From positions 1 to 64,000 of the forward strand of contig JASBSR010000006.1 in assembly GCA_030148865.1 (NCBI GenBank): 64,000 bases of DNA. The letters run 5' to 3'. Below the pieces are notes generated by a model. The model was not told the origin of the DNA. It saw only the letters and a list, made by a program, of their open reading frames with translations, and did not search any database. The translations under genes were made by a program, and so were the position numbers. Shown piece after piece: positions 40,522-51,203 of the stretch. The DNA is from Gammaproteobacteria bacterium (lineage in GTDB: Bacteria > Pseudomonadota > Gammaproteobacteria > SZUA-229). Each line of letters opens with the position of its first letter. Position 1 is the first letter of the stretch.

Positions 40522-41235
40522 TCATAAGGGGTCAGAGCCCTTTACTGATACTGACTTACTCGGTCGCCCTCGCCTTGCCTGACCAACTTTACATTTAAGC
40601 CTGGCTTCTACTTTTTTTCTGAAATGGTCATTTCCAAGTGGCGTACCTGTTTGCCATGCCGCACGAATATGATCTAGTTCTTTCACATCCACATGTGCTT
40701 TGAATAAGTCCTTATAGACTTCCTGTCGTTGCTGCCTGGTACGACCAAGAGCCAGATACTGGGGGTGCGCCTGTATCAGCGCGTCTGGCCTTCCCTGCCT
40801 ATTGGTTCGATAACTGCTCCATCGATAGGCGCCGGGTGATTTAACCATGTTGGCGCGCACAGGATTAAGTTCTATATATCGCATACATCCCAATAAATAC
40901 TCGGCATCCTGGATCAGGTTCGCCTTGTAACGCCCCTCCCAGAGGGTTCCGCTGGTTCCATAGGTATGATTGATGTAGGGCACATAGCACCTCCCTACGT
41001 ACTGCATCATTAAGCTGATGCTGTCTCGTCTGGCCGGAGTGGCAAGAATATGGATGTGATTGGTCATCAATACATAGGCGTGGATAGTGCAGTCATAACG
41101 CTCTGCAGCTTCTTTCAGCCATTCTAGATATGCTAAATAATCCGCATCTTCAAAGAATACAGGCTCACGACTGTGGCCACGTTGCACTATGTGAGCAGGC
41201 ACATCGGGTAGATAGAATCGGGGTTTCCTGGGCAT
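40522..41235 (-). CDS. REP-associated tyrosine transposase (RayT, Y1/IS200-like)
   Basis: MPRKPRFYLPDVPAHIVQRGHSREPVFFEDADYLAYLEWL; AYVLMTNHIHILATP HUH motif; WEGRYKANLI. Confidence 0.93.
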   Translation of the reverse strand: MPRKPRFYLPDVPAHIVQRGHSREPVFFEDADYLAYLEWLKEAAERYDCTIHAYVLMTNHIHILATPARRDSISLMMQYVGRCYVPYINHTYGTSGTLWEGRYKANLIQDAEYLLGCMRYIELNPVRANMVKSPGAYRWSSYRTNRQGRPDALIQAHPQYLALGRTRQQRQEVYKDLFKAHVDVKELDHIRAAWQTGTPLGNDHFRKKVEARLKCKVGQARRGRPSKSVSVKGSDPL

Positions 41236-41371
41236 CTGCTCTTCGCATTGGCTAACCAGGTTTAACCTTACATTAGGGTGGGTTGCCTGTAAAGAAAGGG
41301 CTCTGACCCCTTATTATGTTACTTATTATGGGGTGGGTTGCCTGTAAAGAAAGGGCTCTGACCCCTTATTA
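40527..41371. mobile_element. RayT element with 19-bp inverted terminal sequences
   Basis: TAAGGGGTCAGAGCCCTTT at 40527-40545; exact inverse complement at 41295-41313 and again at 41350-41368. Confidence 0.8.
41276..41371. repeat. 41-bp direct duplication at one end of the RayT element
   Basis: GGGTGGGTTGCCTGTAAAGAAAGGGCTCTGACCCCTTATTA at 41276-41316 and 41331-41371. Confidence 0.95.
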
Positions 41372-41494
41372 CAGCGAGCATAAGCTGGCCGACTCCGGTA
41401 CCGGCATTGATCAGAATATCGCCATTGATCAAAAACGAGGTGGTGACCACCCCTTGCCGATACCGCCGCTGCACCCCAGCACACGTACTTTCAT
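41372..41494 (-). pseudogene. 5' remnant of an MBL-fold metallohydrolase / class II cNMP phosphodiesterase-like gene, truncated at the RayT end
   Basis: Reverse strand MKVRVLGCSGGIGKG then, in another frame, VVTTSFLINGDILINAGTGVGQLMLAV. Confidence 0.65.
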
Positions 41495-41635
41495 GCGCTC
41501 AACCTTTAGAACATTTGTCCGTGTGATGCTAACATGCGGCTTTGCGCAGCAGTCTGGACACACATGAGCATTATTGTTTTTTTGTGCACAGCTGCACATT
41601 GCCAGCCTACACCAGAAAGAACAGTATAAGCCACG

Positions 41636-42448
41636 ATGACGAATCTTATAGCCGCCCTGATCGCGATCTCATTCTACCTGATCTGCACCCTCGCCCTGCT
41701 GCTACGCCTGCGACAACACGCACCCGTGCTCGCGCTGGGCAAGACCGCAGCCCTGATCCCCGGCTTTCTGGCGCTGGCGGCCCATATTTTCACCCTCGAA
41801 CAGGGTATGGTCAGCGTGGACGGGGTCAATTTTGGCTTTTACAATGCCCTGTCCCTGATCGCGGCGTTTATTACTCTGTTCACGCTGATTTCGGCACTGC
41901 GTCATCCGATAGAAATGCTGAGCATACTGGTGATGCCGATAGCTGCACTCAGTATCGCGGTCGATATGTCGGCACAATCCAGTCATTTATTACCGCCCGG
42001 CAGCTCCGGGGGTTTGATTTTTCATGTCCTGACCTCGCTGCTCGCCTACAGTATTCTGGCACTGGCCGCGCTGCTCGCGATTGCGCTCTCGATTCAAAAC
42101 CGTTTTCTGCACAGCCACCAGCCCGGCGGGCTGATACGTTTCCTGCCGCCGTTGAAAACCATGGAATCTTTGCTGTTCGAAACCATCGTCATTGGCTTTA
42201 TCTTTCTCAGCATCTCGCTGATCAGCGGCCTGATGTTTCTGGAGAACATGTTCGCCCAGCACCTGGTGCACAAAACCATATTGTCAATCCTGGCCTGGTG
42301 TGTGTTCGCCGTGTTGTTGCTCGGACGCTGGTTATTGGGCTGGCGCGGGCGCACGGCAATACGCTGGACTCTCGGCGGCTTTATCAGTCTGATGCTGGCT
42401 TATTTTGGCAGCAAGTTCGTGTTAGAAATTATTCTGCGCAGCAGCTAA
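41636..42448 (+). CDS. ypjD: CcsA/YpjD-family inner membrane protein (cytochrome c assembly-like)
   Basis: Polytopic; HVLTSLLAYSILALAALLAIALSIQNRFLH; LISGLMFLENMFAQHLVHKTILSILAWCVF. Confidence 0.88.
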   Translation: MTNLIAALIAISFYLICTLALLLRLRQHAPVLALGKTAALIPGFLALAAHIFTLEQGMVSVDGVNFGFYNALSLIAAFITLFTLISALRHPIEMLSILVMPIAALSIAVDMSAQSSHLLPPGSSGGLIFHVLTSLLAYSILALAALLAIALSIQNRFLHSHQPGGLIRFLPPLKTMESLLFETIVIGFIFLSISLISGLMFLENMFAQHLVHKTILSILAWCVFAVLLLGRWLLGWRGRTAIRWTLGGFISLMLAYFGSKFVLEIILRSS

Positions 42449-42505
42449 TCGCTGCGCAGCCGGATCTTTCACTGCGGCCTTTTCTTTACTAACCAAGAGC
42501 TCATC

Positions 42506-43825
42506 TTGAACGATATCCCCTTAAGCATTCTGTTCGCCATTCTCGGTTTGCTAATTTTGTTGTCCGGATTTTTTTCCGGTTCCGAAACTGCACTCATGAC
42601 ACTCAATCGCTATCGCATGAAAACCATGGCGGAAAATGGCCACCGCGGCGCCATTCTGGCACGACGTTTATTAAAACGCCCGGATCGTTTGCTCGGCTTA
42701 ATTCTGCTCGGTAATAACTTCGTGAATATTCTGGCATCATCCATTGCCACGGTTATCGCCCTGCGCCTGCACGGCGAGGCCGGCATCGCCATCGCGACGT
42801 TTATTCTCACCTTTGTCGTGCTGGTGTTCGCCGAAGTCGCACCCAAGACCATGGCAGCACTGCGCCCGGAACGTGTCGCCTTCCCGGCGGCGTACATCTA
42901 CACCCCGTTGTTAAAACTGCTATACCCGTTTGTCTGGCTGGTGAATGCGATCGCTAATCGCCTGCTGGGTTTAATCGGCATCAATCCCGAAGACGGCCAC
43001 AAGGAAACCATCAACACCGAGGAAGTGCGTGCAGTGGTCAACGAAGCCCGTCATCTGATGCCAAAAACGCACTCGGACATGCTGCTGCGCATTCTTGATC
43101 TGGAAAACACCAGTGTTGAAGATATTATGATTCCACGCAGTGACATCACGGGTATTGATCTCAACGAAGACTGGAATGATATTGAACGCCAGATTTCCAA
43201 TAGCCAGCGCACGCGTGTGCCGGTGTTTAACGACAGCATCGATAACATCGTCGGCATGCTGCATATCCGCAAAGTACTCAATTTACTGGCGCGCGATGAA
43301 CTCGATCTCAACACGCTGAACACGCAGCTGCGCGAACCCTATTTTATTCCAGAAGGCACACCACTCACCCAGCAACTGATCAATTTTCAGAAAAACCGCC
43401 GTCGCTCCGGGCTGGTGGTGGATGAATACGGCAGCATCATGGGTCTGGTCACGCTGGAAGATATTCTGGAAGAAATTGTCGGCCAGTTCACCACCGATTC
43501 ACCCACACGCAACACCTCGATACATTTACAACAAGACGGCAGCTATTTAATCGATGGCAGCACGCACATTCGCGAGATTAACCGCAGTCTTGGTATCGTG
43601 TTACCCACTGACGGGCCCAAAACACTCAATGGTCTAATTCTCGAACACCTGGAAATGATTCCTGAACCGGGTACCAGTTTAATGATCGCTGAAGTACCAA
43701 TCGAAATTATCCGCAGCACGAGTAATGCTGTGCAAATGGCAAAATTAACCCCGCTGAATGAAAGCAATGAAGCCGATAACAGCGCCAGCACTACTGCCAG
43801 CACAATCACTGTGGACAAATCATAA
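42506..43825 (+). CDS. HlyC/CorC (CNNM/CorB)-family transporter, TTG start
   Basis: LLILLSGFFSGSETALMTLNRYRMKTMAENGHRGA; EDIMIPRSDI; CBS and CorC_HlyC domains (VVDEYGSIMGLVTLEDILEEIVG). Confidence 0.93.
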   Translation: MNDIPLSILFAILGLLILLSGFFSGSETALMTLNRYRMKTMAENGHRGAILARRLLKRPDRLLGLILLGNNFVNILASSIATVIALRLHGEAGIAIATFILTFVVLVFAEVAPKTMAALRPERVAFPAAYIYTPLLKLLYPFVWLVNAIANRLLGLIGINPEDGHKETINTEEVRAVVNEARHLMPKTHSDMLLRILDLENTSVEDIMIPRSDITGIDLNEDWNDIERQISNSQRTRVPVFNDSIDNIVGMLHIRKVLNLLARDELDLNTLNTQLREPYFIPEGTPLTQQLINFQKNRRRSGLVVDEYGSIMGLVTLEDILEEIVGQFTTDSPTRNTSIHLQQDGSYLIDGSTHIREINRSLGIVLPTDGPKTLNGLILEHLEMIPEPGTSLMIAEVPIEIIRSTSNAVQMAKLTPLNESNEADNSASTTASTITVDKS

Positions 43826-43826
43826 A

Positions 43827-45197
43827 ATGGCGAAAGCAAAAACGCTTTACGCCTGTAGCGCCTGCGGTGCCAGTCACAATAAATGGTCGGGCCAGTGCGG
43901 CGACTGCGGTGAATGGAATAGCCTGATCGAAAGCGTGGCCGCCAACACTCACAAACGCGCAGGCTTTGCCGGCAAGTCCGGACACTCCAGTGTGCAGCGA
44001 CTGGACGATGTTGCGGCGGTCGCCGAAACTCGCATTTCCACTGGCATCGGCGAACTCGACCGGGTGCTCGGCGGCGGCCTGGTGCACGGCTCGGTAACGC
44101 TGATCGGCGGCAACCCGGGTATCGGCAAATCCACCCTGCTGACACAGACCCTCGCCACCCTCGCCGACAAGCTGCCCTGTTTGTATGTCACCGGCGAAGA
44201 ATCCCTGCAACAGGTGAGTCTGCGCGCGCATCGGCTGGGACTTTCCGGTAAAGATTTACAGCTGCTGTCAGAAACCTGCGTCGAAACCATTACCACCCTG
44301 GCCATGGAACACAGGCCGCGGATCATGGTGATCGATTCAATCCAGACCATCTACACCGAGACGCTGCAGTCGGCGCCGGGCTCCGTGGCGCAGGTACGCG
44401 AAAGCGCCGCGCAATTAGTGCGCTTCGCCAAACAGACCAACACCGCTTTATTTCTGGTCGGGCACGTCACCAAAGAAGGCACTCTCGCCGGACCGCGTGT
44501 GCTCGAGCACATGGTCGATACCGTGCTCTATTTTGAAGGCGATCAGGGTGAACGCTATCGCATTATTCGCGCCATCAAAAATCGTTTTGGTGCGGTCAAT
44601 GAGCTCGGTGTCTTCGCCATGACCGAAGCCGGATTAAAAACCGTGAGTAATCCCTCAGCAATTTTTCTCTCGCGCCACGAAACCCCGGTCGCCGGCAGCA
44701 TTATCACCGTCACCCGTGAAGGCAGCCGACCCTTGCTGATCGAGCTACAGGCGCTGGTCGATGACTCACACGGCTCGAATCCGCGCCGGGTCAGTCTTGG
44801 TCTGGATCCCAACCGGCTCAACATGCTGCTCGCGGTGATGCACCGCCACGGCGATATCGCGATGTACGATCAGGATGTATTCATCAATGTGGTCGGTGGT
44901 GTCCGCGTTTCCGAAACCGCAGCCGACACCGCACTGGTGCTGGCCGCACTGTCCAGCTTTCGCGATAAACCACTGGCCAACGACTGTTTCACCTTCGGCG
45001 AAATCGGCCTCGCCGGTGAAATCCGCCCGGTCACTAATGGTCAGGAACGGCTGCGCGAAGCCGCTAAACACGGTTTTAAACAGGCGATTATTCCCAAAGC
45101 CAATATGCCCCCGAAAAGCGAACGTATCGAAGGCTTAAAACTGATCCCGGTACAACGTGTCAGCGAACTCATGGACGCTGCGATTAATTTAGATTAA
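43827..45197 (+). CDS. radA: DNA repair protein RadA
   Basis: YACSACGASHNKWSGQCGDCGEWNSL zinc finger; GGNPGIGKSTLL; KNRFG; start corrected. Confidence 0.97.
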   Translation: MAKAKTLYACSACGASHNKWSGQCGDCGEWNSLIESVAANTHKRAGFAGKSGHSSVQRLDDVAAVAETRISTGIGELDRVLGGGLVHGSVTLIGGNPGIGKSTLLTQTLATLADKLPCLYVTGEESLQQVSLRAHRLGLSGKDLQLLSETCVETITTLAMEHRPRIMVIDSIQTIYTETLQSAPGSVAQVRESAAQLVRFAKQTNTALFLVGHVTKEGTLAGPRVLEHMVDTVLYFEGDQGERYRIIRAIKNRFGAVNELGVFAMTEAGLKTVSNPSAIFLSRHETPVAGSIITVTREGSRPLLIELQALVDDSHGSNPRRVSLGLDPNRLNMLLAVMHRHGDIAMYDQDVFINVVGGVRVSETAADTALVLAALSSFRDKPLANDCFTFGEIGLAGEIRPVTNGQERLREAAKHGFKQAIIPKANMPPKSERIEGLKLIPVQRVSELMDAAINLD

Positions 45198-45204
45198 ATT
45201 TGTG

Positions 45205-45307
45205 CCCCCAGATGAACGCAGATAAACACGGATTATTTGTATGCGCCAGCGGCGCACTAATTAAAAACAACATTTTTTAGCGGCGTTCATCTGCATTCAT
45301 CTGTGGG
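45205..45307. repeat. Intergenic inverted repeat (AGATGAACGCAGATAAAC family)
   Basis: CCCCCAGATGAACGCAGATAAAC at 45205-45227 and GTTCATCTGCATTCATCTGTGGG at 45285-45307. Confidence 0.85.
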
Positions 45308-45414
45308 CTAATCTGCTTTTAACGTCGCAACAGGATGCCAGCCGCGCTAGCAACTTGCCAGCACGCGGATTGTCGGCTAACGTACCGTCCCCACTGCCTG
45401 AAGCGGAGCTTGTT

Positions 45415-45648
45415 ATGGCTGCCAAAAAATCGCTGAACTTTGAAAAAGCCCTCGCCGAGCTGGAACAGCTGGTAGCGGAAATGGAAAACAGTGAACTCAG
45501 CCTGGAAGACAGCCTGAAACGCTTCGAAAAAGGCATCGCGCTCACCACCGAATGCCAACAGGCATTGCAAAAAGCCGAGCTCAAGGTCACTGAGCTGGTG
45601 GAAAAAAGCGGCCGTATTCTGGAAAAAAATTTCGAGCTCGATGACTGA
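45415..45648 (+). CDS. xseB: Exodeoxyribonuclease VII small subunit
   Basis: LNFEKALAELEQLVAEMENSELSLEDSLKRFEKGIALTTECQQAL. Confidence 0.96.
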   Translation: MAAKKSLNFEKALAELEQLVAEMENSELSLEDSLKRFEKGIALTTECQQALQKAELKVTELVEKSGRILEKNFELDD

Positions 45649-46553
45649 TGTCCGCCGACCAGCCGTTTAAGGCGAAGCTGACTCGCTATCAGCAGCGCAT
45701 TGATGCCGCGCTCGACCGTTGCCTGCCCAGAGATGATCCCCCGGAGCACAATCTCGCCGAAGCGATCCGCTATTCGGTGCTCGGCGGTAGCGGCAAACGC
45801 ATTCGCCCGGCCATGGTCTACGCTGCGGGTGAGGCCATCGGCGTCGATAGCGCCAGTCTCGATGCGCCCGCCTGTGCGGTGGAAATGATCCACGCCTACT
45901 CGCTGATTCACGACGATCTGCCAGCGATGGATAACGATGATTTGCGCCGCGGTCGCGCCACCTGTCATCGTGCTTTTGACGAAGCTACGGCGATTCTCGC
46001 CGGTGATGCCCTGCAGGCGCTGGCCTATGAAATTCTCACCGATGGTCACTACACCAGACTACCGCTGGAAACCCGCATCGCCATGCTACGCCTGCTCACC
46101 CGCGCCAGTGGTGCGCATGGTATGGCCGGCGGCCAGGCGGTGGATCTGGCGTCGGTGGGTATGCAGCTCAATCTTGTCCAGCTTGAGGCCATGCACCGGC
46201 TGAAAACCGGAGCCCTGATCCGCGCCAGCATTTTACTGGGTGCGATGTGTAACCCCGAAGTCAGCAGCGCTGAATTCGATATGCTCGACAAGTATTCACA
46301 ATGTATTGGTTTATCCTTTCAGATTGTAGATGACATTCTCGATATCATCGGCGACACTGAAACTCTGGGCAAACCACAGGGGTCGGACATGGCACAGGCA
46401 AAACCTACCTACCCGTCAGTACTCGGCATTGAGGCATCAAAACAGCGCGCGCTGGATCAGCACGCACAGGCACTGGCACACATTGCGCCCCTGGGGGCAC
46501 GCGCGCAGAGCCTGCGAGAACTTTCCAGCTATATTGTCGAGCGTGAATTCTAA
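45648..46553 (+). CDS. ispA: Farnesyl diphosphate synthase
   Basis: [37 protein letters not shown]. Confidence 0.96.
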   Translation: MSADQPFKAKLTRYQQRIDAALDRCLPRDDPPEHNLAEAIRYSVLGGSGKRIRPAMVYAAGEAIGVDSASLDAPACAVEMIHAYSLIHDDLPAMDNDDLRRGRATCHRAFDEATAILAGDALQALAYEILTDGHYTRLPLETRIAMLRLLTRASGAHGMAGGQAVDLASVGMQLNLVQLEAMHRLKTGALIRASILLGAMCNPEVSSAEFDMLDKYSQCIGLSFQIVDDILDIIGDTETLGKPQGSDMAQAKPTYPSVLGIEASKQRALDQHAQALAHIAPLGARAQSLRELSSYIVEREF

Positions 46554-48442
46554 TGCCGCCGAGCAATACCAACAGTCACCGCCCGCTGCTGGAGCGTATC
46601 GACACGCCCGCCGACCTGCGCCTGCTCAGCGAAGTCCAGTTACCGCAACTGGCGCGCGAACTGCGCAGCTATTTACTGGCGAGCGTCGCCAGCACCGGCG
46701 GCCATCTTGCTGCCGGTCTCGGCACCATCGAACTCACCATTGCTCTGCACTATGTGCTCAACACCCCACAGGATCATCTGATCTGGGATGTGGGGCATCA
46801 GACCTATCCCCACAAAATTCTCACCGGGCGCAAACAGGGTATGGCCAGCCTGCGCCAGCGCGGCGGCATCGCTGGCTTTCCGAAACGTAGCGAAAGCGAA
46901 TACGACGCCTTCGGCACCGGCCACTCCAGCACCTCGATATCGGCAGCACTGGGCATGTGCATTGCCGACCGGCACAACGGACGCAATAAAAAATCCGTGG
47001 CCGTGATCGGTGACGGCGCAATGACGGCGGGCATGGCCTTCGAGGCATTGAACCATGCCGGCGACAGTGACGCCGATCTGCTGGTGATTCTGAACGATAA
47101 CGACATGTCGATTTCAGCCAATGTCGGCGGTTTGTCTAACCATCTCACGCGGTTATTATCGGGCAGTCTGTATTCGACCATACGCGAAGGTGGCAAACGC
47201 GTGCTGGGCAACCTGCCGGGGCCGGTGCACGAACTCGCCCGTCGTACTGAAGAACACGTCAAAGGCATGGTGGCACCGGGTACTATGTTTGAAGAACTGG
47301 GCTTTAATTATTTTGGCCCCATCGATGGTCATGACCTCGACACGCTGATCCCCACGCTGCGCAATCTCACTCAGCTACGCGGGCCACGATTTCTGCACGT
47401 GGTGACGCGCAAGGGCAAGGGCTATTTCCCGGCCGAAGATAATCCCAGCAAATATCACGGCGTAGGATCCTTCGACACTTCCACGGGTGAAGCCCATCAG
47501 AGTGCGACCACCGACATTCCTACTTATACTCATGTTTTCAGCGACTGGCTGTGTGACATGGCCGCCGCCGATGAACGCCTGGTCGGGATTACGCCAGCGA
47601 TGCGTGAGGGTTCGGGGCTGGTGAAATTTTCTCAGCGCTATCCCGAACGTTATTTCGACACTGGCATTGCCGAGCAGCACGCGGTAACACTGGCCGCAGG
47701 CATGGCCTGCGAAGGCCTGAAACCCGTGGTCGCTATTTACTCGACGTTTTTACAGCGTGCCTACGATCAACTGATTCACGATGTTGCGCTGCAAAATTTG
47801 CCGGTGCTATTTGCCATCGACCGCGCCGGTCTGGTCGGTGCCGATGGTCCCACCCACACCGGTGGCTACGACATCAGTTTTATGCGCTGCATCCCCAACC
47901 TGGTATTGATGGCACCGGCAACGGCCAGCGAAGCCCGCGCCATGCTCACCAGTGGCTTTTTGCACGATGGACCCTGCGCGGTGCGTTACCCGCGTGGCGC
48001 AATTCACGGCAAACCACCCGGATCAGATCTGCAGGCCATCGATTTCGGCAAAGCCGAGCTCTGCCGTGAAGGCAAAACCATCGCCCTGCTGGTATTCGGC
48101 ACCCTGCTGCACGAAGCGCGCGAGGTCGCCGAGCAGCTTGATGCTACGCTGGTGAATATGCGTTTTATCAAACCACTGGACACCACCTGTATCAACCAGG
48201 TCTGCGCCCGCCACGAGCTGATTGTCAGCATCGAAGACAATGCTATCGCCGGCGGTGCTGGCAGCGCGGTCAGCGAATATCTTGACCAGCAGGGCTGTAC
48301 TATTAAACGCCTGCACCTGGGCTTCCCCGACCGCTTTGTCGAACACGGTGAAACCGGCGGATTGCTGACTGAATGGGGACTGGACACGGCTGGCATGCTG
48401 GCACGTATTCGCGCCTACATAAATGATGAATTGCTTATATAG
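46553..48442 (+). CDS. dxs: 1-deoxy-D-xylulose-5-phosphate synthase
   Basis: [57 protein letters not shown]. Confidence 0.97.
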   Translation: MPPSNTNSHRPLLERIDTPADLRLLSEVQLPQLARELRSYLLASVASTGGHLAAGLGTIELTIALHYVLNTPQDHLIWDVGHQTYPHKILTGRKQGMASLRQRGGIAGFPKRSESEYDAFGTGHSSTSISAALGMCIADRHNGRNKKSVAVIGDGAMTAGMAFEALNHAGDSDADLLVILNDNDMSISANVGGLSNHLTRLLSGSLYSTIREGGKRVLGNLPGPVHELARRTEEHVKGMVAPGTMFEELGFNYFGPIDGHDLDTLIPTLRNLTQLRGPRFLHVVTRKGKGYFPAEDNPSKYHGVGSFDTSTGEAHQSATTDIPTYTHVFSDWLCDMAAADERLVGITPAMREGSGLVKFSQRYPERYFDTGIAEQHAVTLAAGMACEGLKPVVAIYSTFLQRAYDQLIHDVALQNLPVLFAIDRAGLVGADGPTHTGGYDISFMRCIPNLVLMAPATASEARAMLTSGFLHDGPCAVRYPRGAIHGKPPGSDLQAIDFGKAELCREGKTIALLVFGTLLHEAREVAEQLDATLVNMRFIKPLDTTCINQVCARHELIVSIEDNAIAGGAGSAVSEYLDQQGCTIKRLHLGFPDRFVEHGETGGLLTEWGLDTAGMLARIRAYINDELLI

Positions 48443-48492
48443 CCGGATTCCATTAAAATCCGACTGTTTTACTCAAGTATTCCCTTGCACCT

Positions 48493-48882
48493 ATGGCCGC
48501 ACAATATCAGCTGAAAGTTGTCACCGAATTTGCCTCTGCGCATACCCTGCGCGGTTACCCGGGTGCCTGTAGCCGGATGCACGGTCACAACTGGAAACTT
48601 GAACTCGAAGCTATCGCCACCACCCTCGATAAGATCGGCATGGCGGTTGACTTCAAACAAATGAAAAATGCCGCCAATGCCGTTGGGGATGAACTCGACC
48701 ATCGTTATCTCAATGATCTCGAGCCCTTCAGGGAAATCAATCCAACCGCCGAAAATATCGCCGCGTACATGTTTAAAGAAATATCGTCACGACTCAACAG
48801 TGACACCATTCGGGTGAGCGCAGTGACCTTATGGGAAACCGATCGCGCCTGTGTTAGATACAGCGAAGAGAGCCAATTATGA
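48493..48882 (+). CDS. queD: 6-carboxytetrahydropterin synthase
   Basis: [49 protein letters not shown]. Confidence 0.93.
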   Translation: MAAQYQLKVVTEFASAHTLRGYPGACSRMHGHNWKLELEAIATTLDKIGMAVDFKQMKNAANAVGDELDHRYLNDLEPFREINPTAENIAAYMFKEISSRLNSDTIRVSAVTLWETDRACVRYSEESQL

Positions 48883-49712
48883 ACGATGTGATAGATTCCG
48901 GACCGGATGCTAAACCGACTGAAGTCGAGGACATGGTCGATGTGCAAAGCAGTCACGACCACCGCGCCATCAATATTGACAAGGTGGGCATCAAGGATAT
49001 TCGCCACCCCATACAGGTAAAAGATCGTGAAGGCAACCTTCAGCACACGGTGGCGAATTTCAACATGTATGTCGCCTTGCCAAAAGATTTCAAAGGCACA
49101 CACATGTCTCGTTTCGTGGAAATTTTAAATAACCACGACTGGGAAATCACCGTCGATTCGTTCAAGGTGATGCTCTCAGAAATGACTGCTCTGCTCGATG
49201 CTGAAACCGGTCATATCGAAATGAAATTTTATTTCTTCATCAATAAAAAAGCACCCGCTTCCGGGGTGCGCAGCTTGATGGACTACGAAGTGACCTTTAT
49301 CGGCGAACGCGCCAAAGGCAAAAACAATATTACAATTCGTATTGTTGTGCCTGTGACCAGTCTTTGCCCATGTTCGAAGAATATTTCTGATCGCGGCGCA
49401 CATAACCAGCGCTCGCATGTTACGGTCGAAATTTGCACTGAAGATTTTATCTGGATTGAGGAAATCATCGACATCGTCGAGGCGCAGGCGTCGTGTGAAC
49501 TCTATGGCTTACTGAAACGCCCGGATGAAAAAGTGGTTACTGAGCGCGCCTACGATAATCCGAAATTCGTCGAAGACATGGTGCGTGACGTTGCTGCCAA
49601 ATTTAACAGTGACAAGCGCGTGCTGGCTTACAGCGTGGCATCAGAAAACTTCGAGTCGATTCATAATCATTCCGCTTACGCATTGATCGAAAAAGACAAA
49701 CGTAAGTCCTGA
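48879..49712 (+). CDS. folE2: GTP cyclohydrolase FolE2 (type IB)
   Basis: [30 protein letters not shown]. Confidence 0.95.
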   Translation: MNDVIDSGPDAKPTEVEDMVDVQSSHDHRAINIDKVGIKDIRHPIQVKDREGNLQHTVANFNMYVALPKDFKGTHMSRFVEILNNHDWEITVDSFKVMLSEMTALLDAETGHIEMKFYFFINKKAPASGVRSLMDYEVTFIGERAKGKNNITIRIVVPVTSLCPCSKNISDRGAHNQRSHVTVEICTEDFIWIEEIIDIVEAQASCELYGLLKRPDEKVVTERAYDNPKFVEDMVRDVAAKFNSDKRVLAYSVASENFESIHNHSAYALIEKDKRKS

Positions 49713-49820
49713 TAATCGAAAGTCAATATTTAGTCCGAAAATGAGCGCTAATGTAAATAATATGTAATGGACAACATCCGATCATACAGATTGATTATCA
49801 GTATCACAGAGCGGAACAGC

Positions 49821-49942
49821 GTCATCCTGAACAACAGTGAAGGATCTTATACCACTGTGGTACCCGATTCTTCTTCGCCAAAAGCGCTCATCACAATGAC
49901 AGAATAAACTGTTGTCATCCTGAGCCGCTTTTGCGAAGGATC
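49821..49942. repeat. Dispersed intergenic repeat (GTCATCCTGAAC...GAAGGATC family), copy C
   Basis: GTCATCCTGAACAACAGTGAAGGATCTTATACCAC..GATTCTTCTTCGCCAAAAGCGCTCATCACAATGACAG..GTCATCCTGAGCC..GCGAAGGATC. Confidence 0.8.
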
Positions 49943-49997
49943 GGACACCTCGCTGCTCACACGGGCTTCTCGGTACCGCTATTACTCCAAGACTTAC

Positions 49998-51185
49998 TTA
50001 CTGCAGCTCCAGCGCCAGACGACGGCGGAATTCTCCGGCCTGGACACTGCTTGCCGGTGTTCCATCGAGATCGAGAATAGACAGTTTTACCTTGTGCCTG
50101 CCTTCTTCGGCGAGCGCAATCTTGAACTGTGAACCCGCTTCATCACCTGAGTTATCACCAACACTGTTGAACCACTTCATCAACCAGCTGGATTCTGCAA
50201 TTTCATCGCGCTCTTCTCCAGCAGGTGCCGGTGGCTTGAGTTTTTCCAGGGCAACCGTGTACTCATGTTGCTCGGCATTGGTGTCGACAATATTTGCATT
50301 GAGACGATCAAGCGCCTGACGAGTACGCGGCCAGGCATCATCCAGGGCTTCGTTCAGATAAAGGTTTGGGTTAAGGCTCGTGAATTCAGTCGAGTCCGGA
50401 CTATCATCTGATGGTGGCATACTGACGCGTGATGCATAGGGCTTATAATTCGCCAGCGCCAGTTTTGCCTGTGCCGGGTCGAGACCGAGATACAGCGCCA
50501 GTCGGCTGAGAATTTCCTGCTCCAGACCGGGCTCGTTGCAGCGTGAACGCCAGCCCAGATATCCATTTTCTTCCTGCAACACCTGTTCCATACCGGAGTG
50601 GCTGACATAGACGCGAGACTTGTTGGCGGCCCCGGCTTCGGGCTGTACCCGCATGCGAAACTTGTCCATCCGTTCCGGTTCAACTTTGTTAAACACTTTA
50701 TCCAGCCAGCCAGCGTCAGGGTTTTCCTGAAACTGGCTCACCCAGTCAGTTTCAATACTGCCAAGTAAGGGTTTCGAGTTCACCAGAGGAACGCCTTCGT
50801 TGTCCCAGAATGCCTCAAGACGCGGCCATAACTGTCTGGCATTGTCGTTCACTTCTAACCAGATCAGCCCGTGATCAGATTTCATCTCGACACCCTTCAG
50901 CGCTGGCAGCACAGGAGTCGAAGCCGCTGCGGCGACAACAGCATCAGCGTTATTGTCGAGCTTGCCCAGATGCTCGGTATCGGTTTTAAACCTGGCCATC
51001 GCGTCATCAGTCGGCTTCGGCACCGATAACTGCTGAGTCTTCGCTGGTTGAGTTAAATCCGGTGGTAGTTCGAGTCGAGTGTAATAGTCGGCATCCAGAT
51101 ATTCCTGGCGACGTTCATCACCATCTGAGCTACAGCCAACGATTGCCGTGACAGCCACCGCAACCAGTATATATTTCAACCGCAT
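49998..51185 (-). CDS. bamC: Outer membrane protein assembly factor BamC
   Basis: Lipobox AIVGCSSDGDERRQEYLDADYYTRLELPPDLTQP; directly downstream of dapA. Confidence 0.9.
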   Translation of the reverse strand: MRLKYILVAVAVTAIVGCSSDGDERRQEYLDADYYTRLELPPDLTQPAKTQQLSVPKPTDDAMARFKTDTEHLGKLDNNADAVVAAAASTPVLPALKGVEMKSDHGLIWLEVNDNARQLWPRLEAFWDNEGVPLVNSKPLLGSIETDWVSQFQENPDAGWLDKVFNKVEPERMDKFRMRVQPEAGAANKSRVYVSHSGMEQVLQEENGYLGWRSRCNEPGLEQEILSRLALYLGLDPAQAKLALANYKPYASRVSMPPSDDSPDSTEFTSLNPNLYLNEALDDAWPRTRQALDRLNANIVDTNAEQHEYTVALEKLKPPAPAGEERDEIAESSWLMKWFNSVGDNSGDEAGSQFKIALAEEGRHKVKLSILDLDGTPASSVQAGEFRRRLALELQ

Positions 51186-51203
51186 GAATACACCCCAAAT
51201 AAA

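Noticed and set aside
41276-41371. CRISPR-like array (two 41-bp repeats)
   Set aside because: Only two units, 14-bp spacer, no cas genes; explained as RayT end duplication
41542-42492. 316-aa plus-strand ORF
   Set aside because: Overlaps ypjD in another frame; the ypjD frame has the membrane-protein pattern
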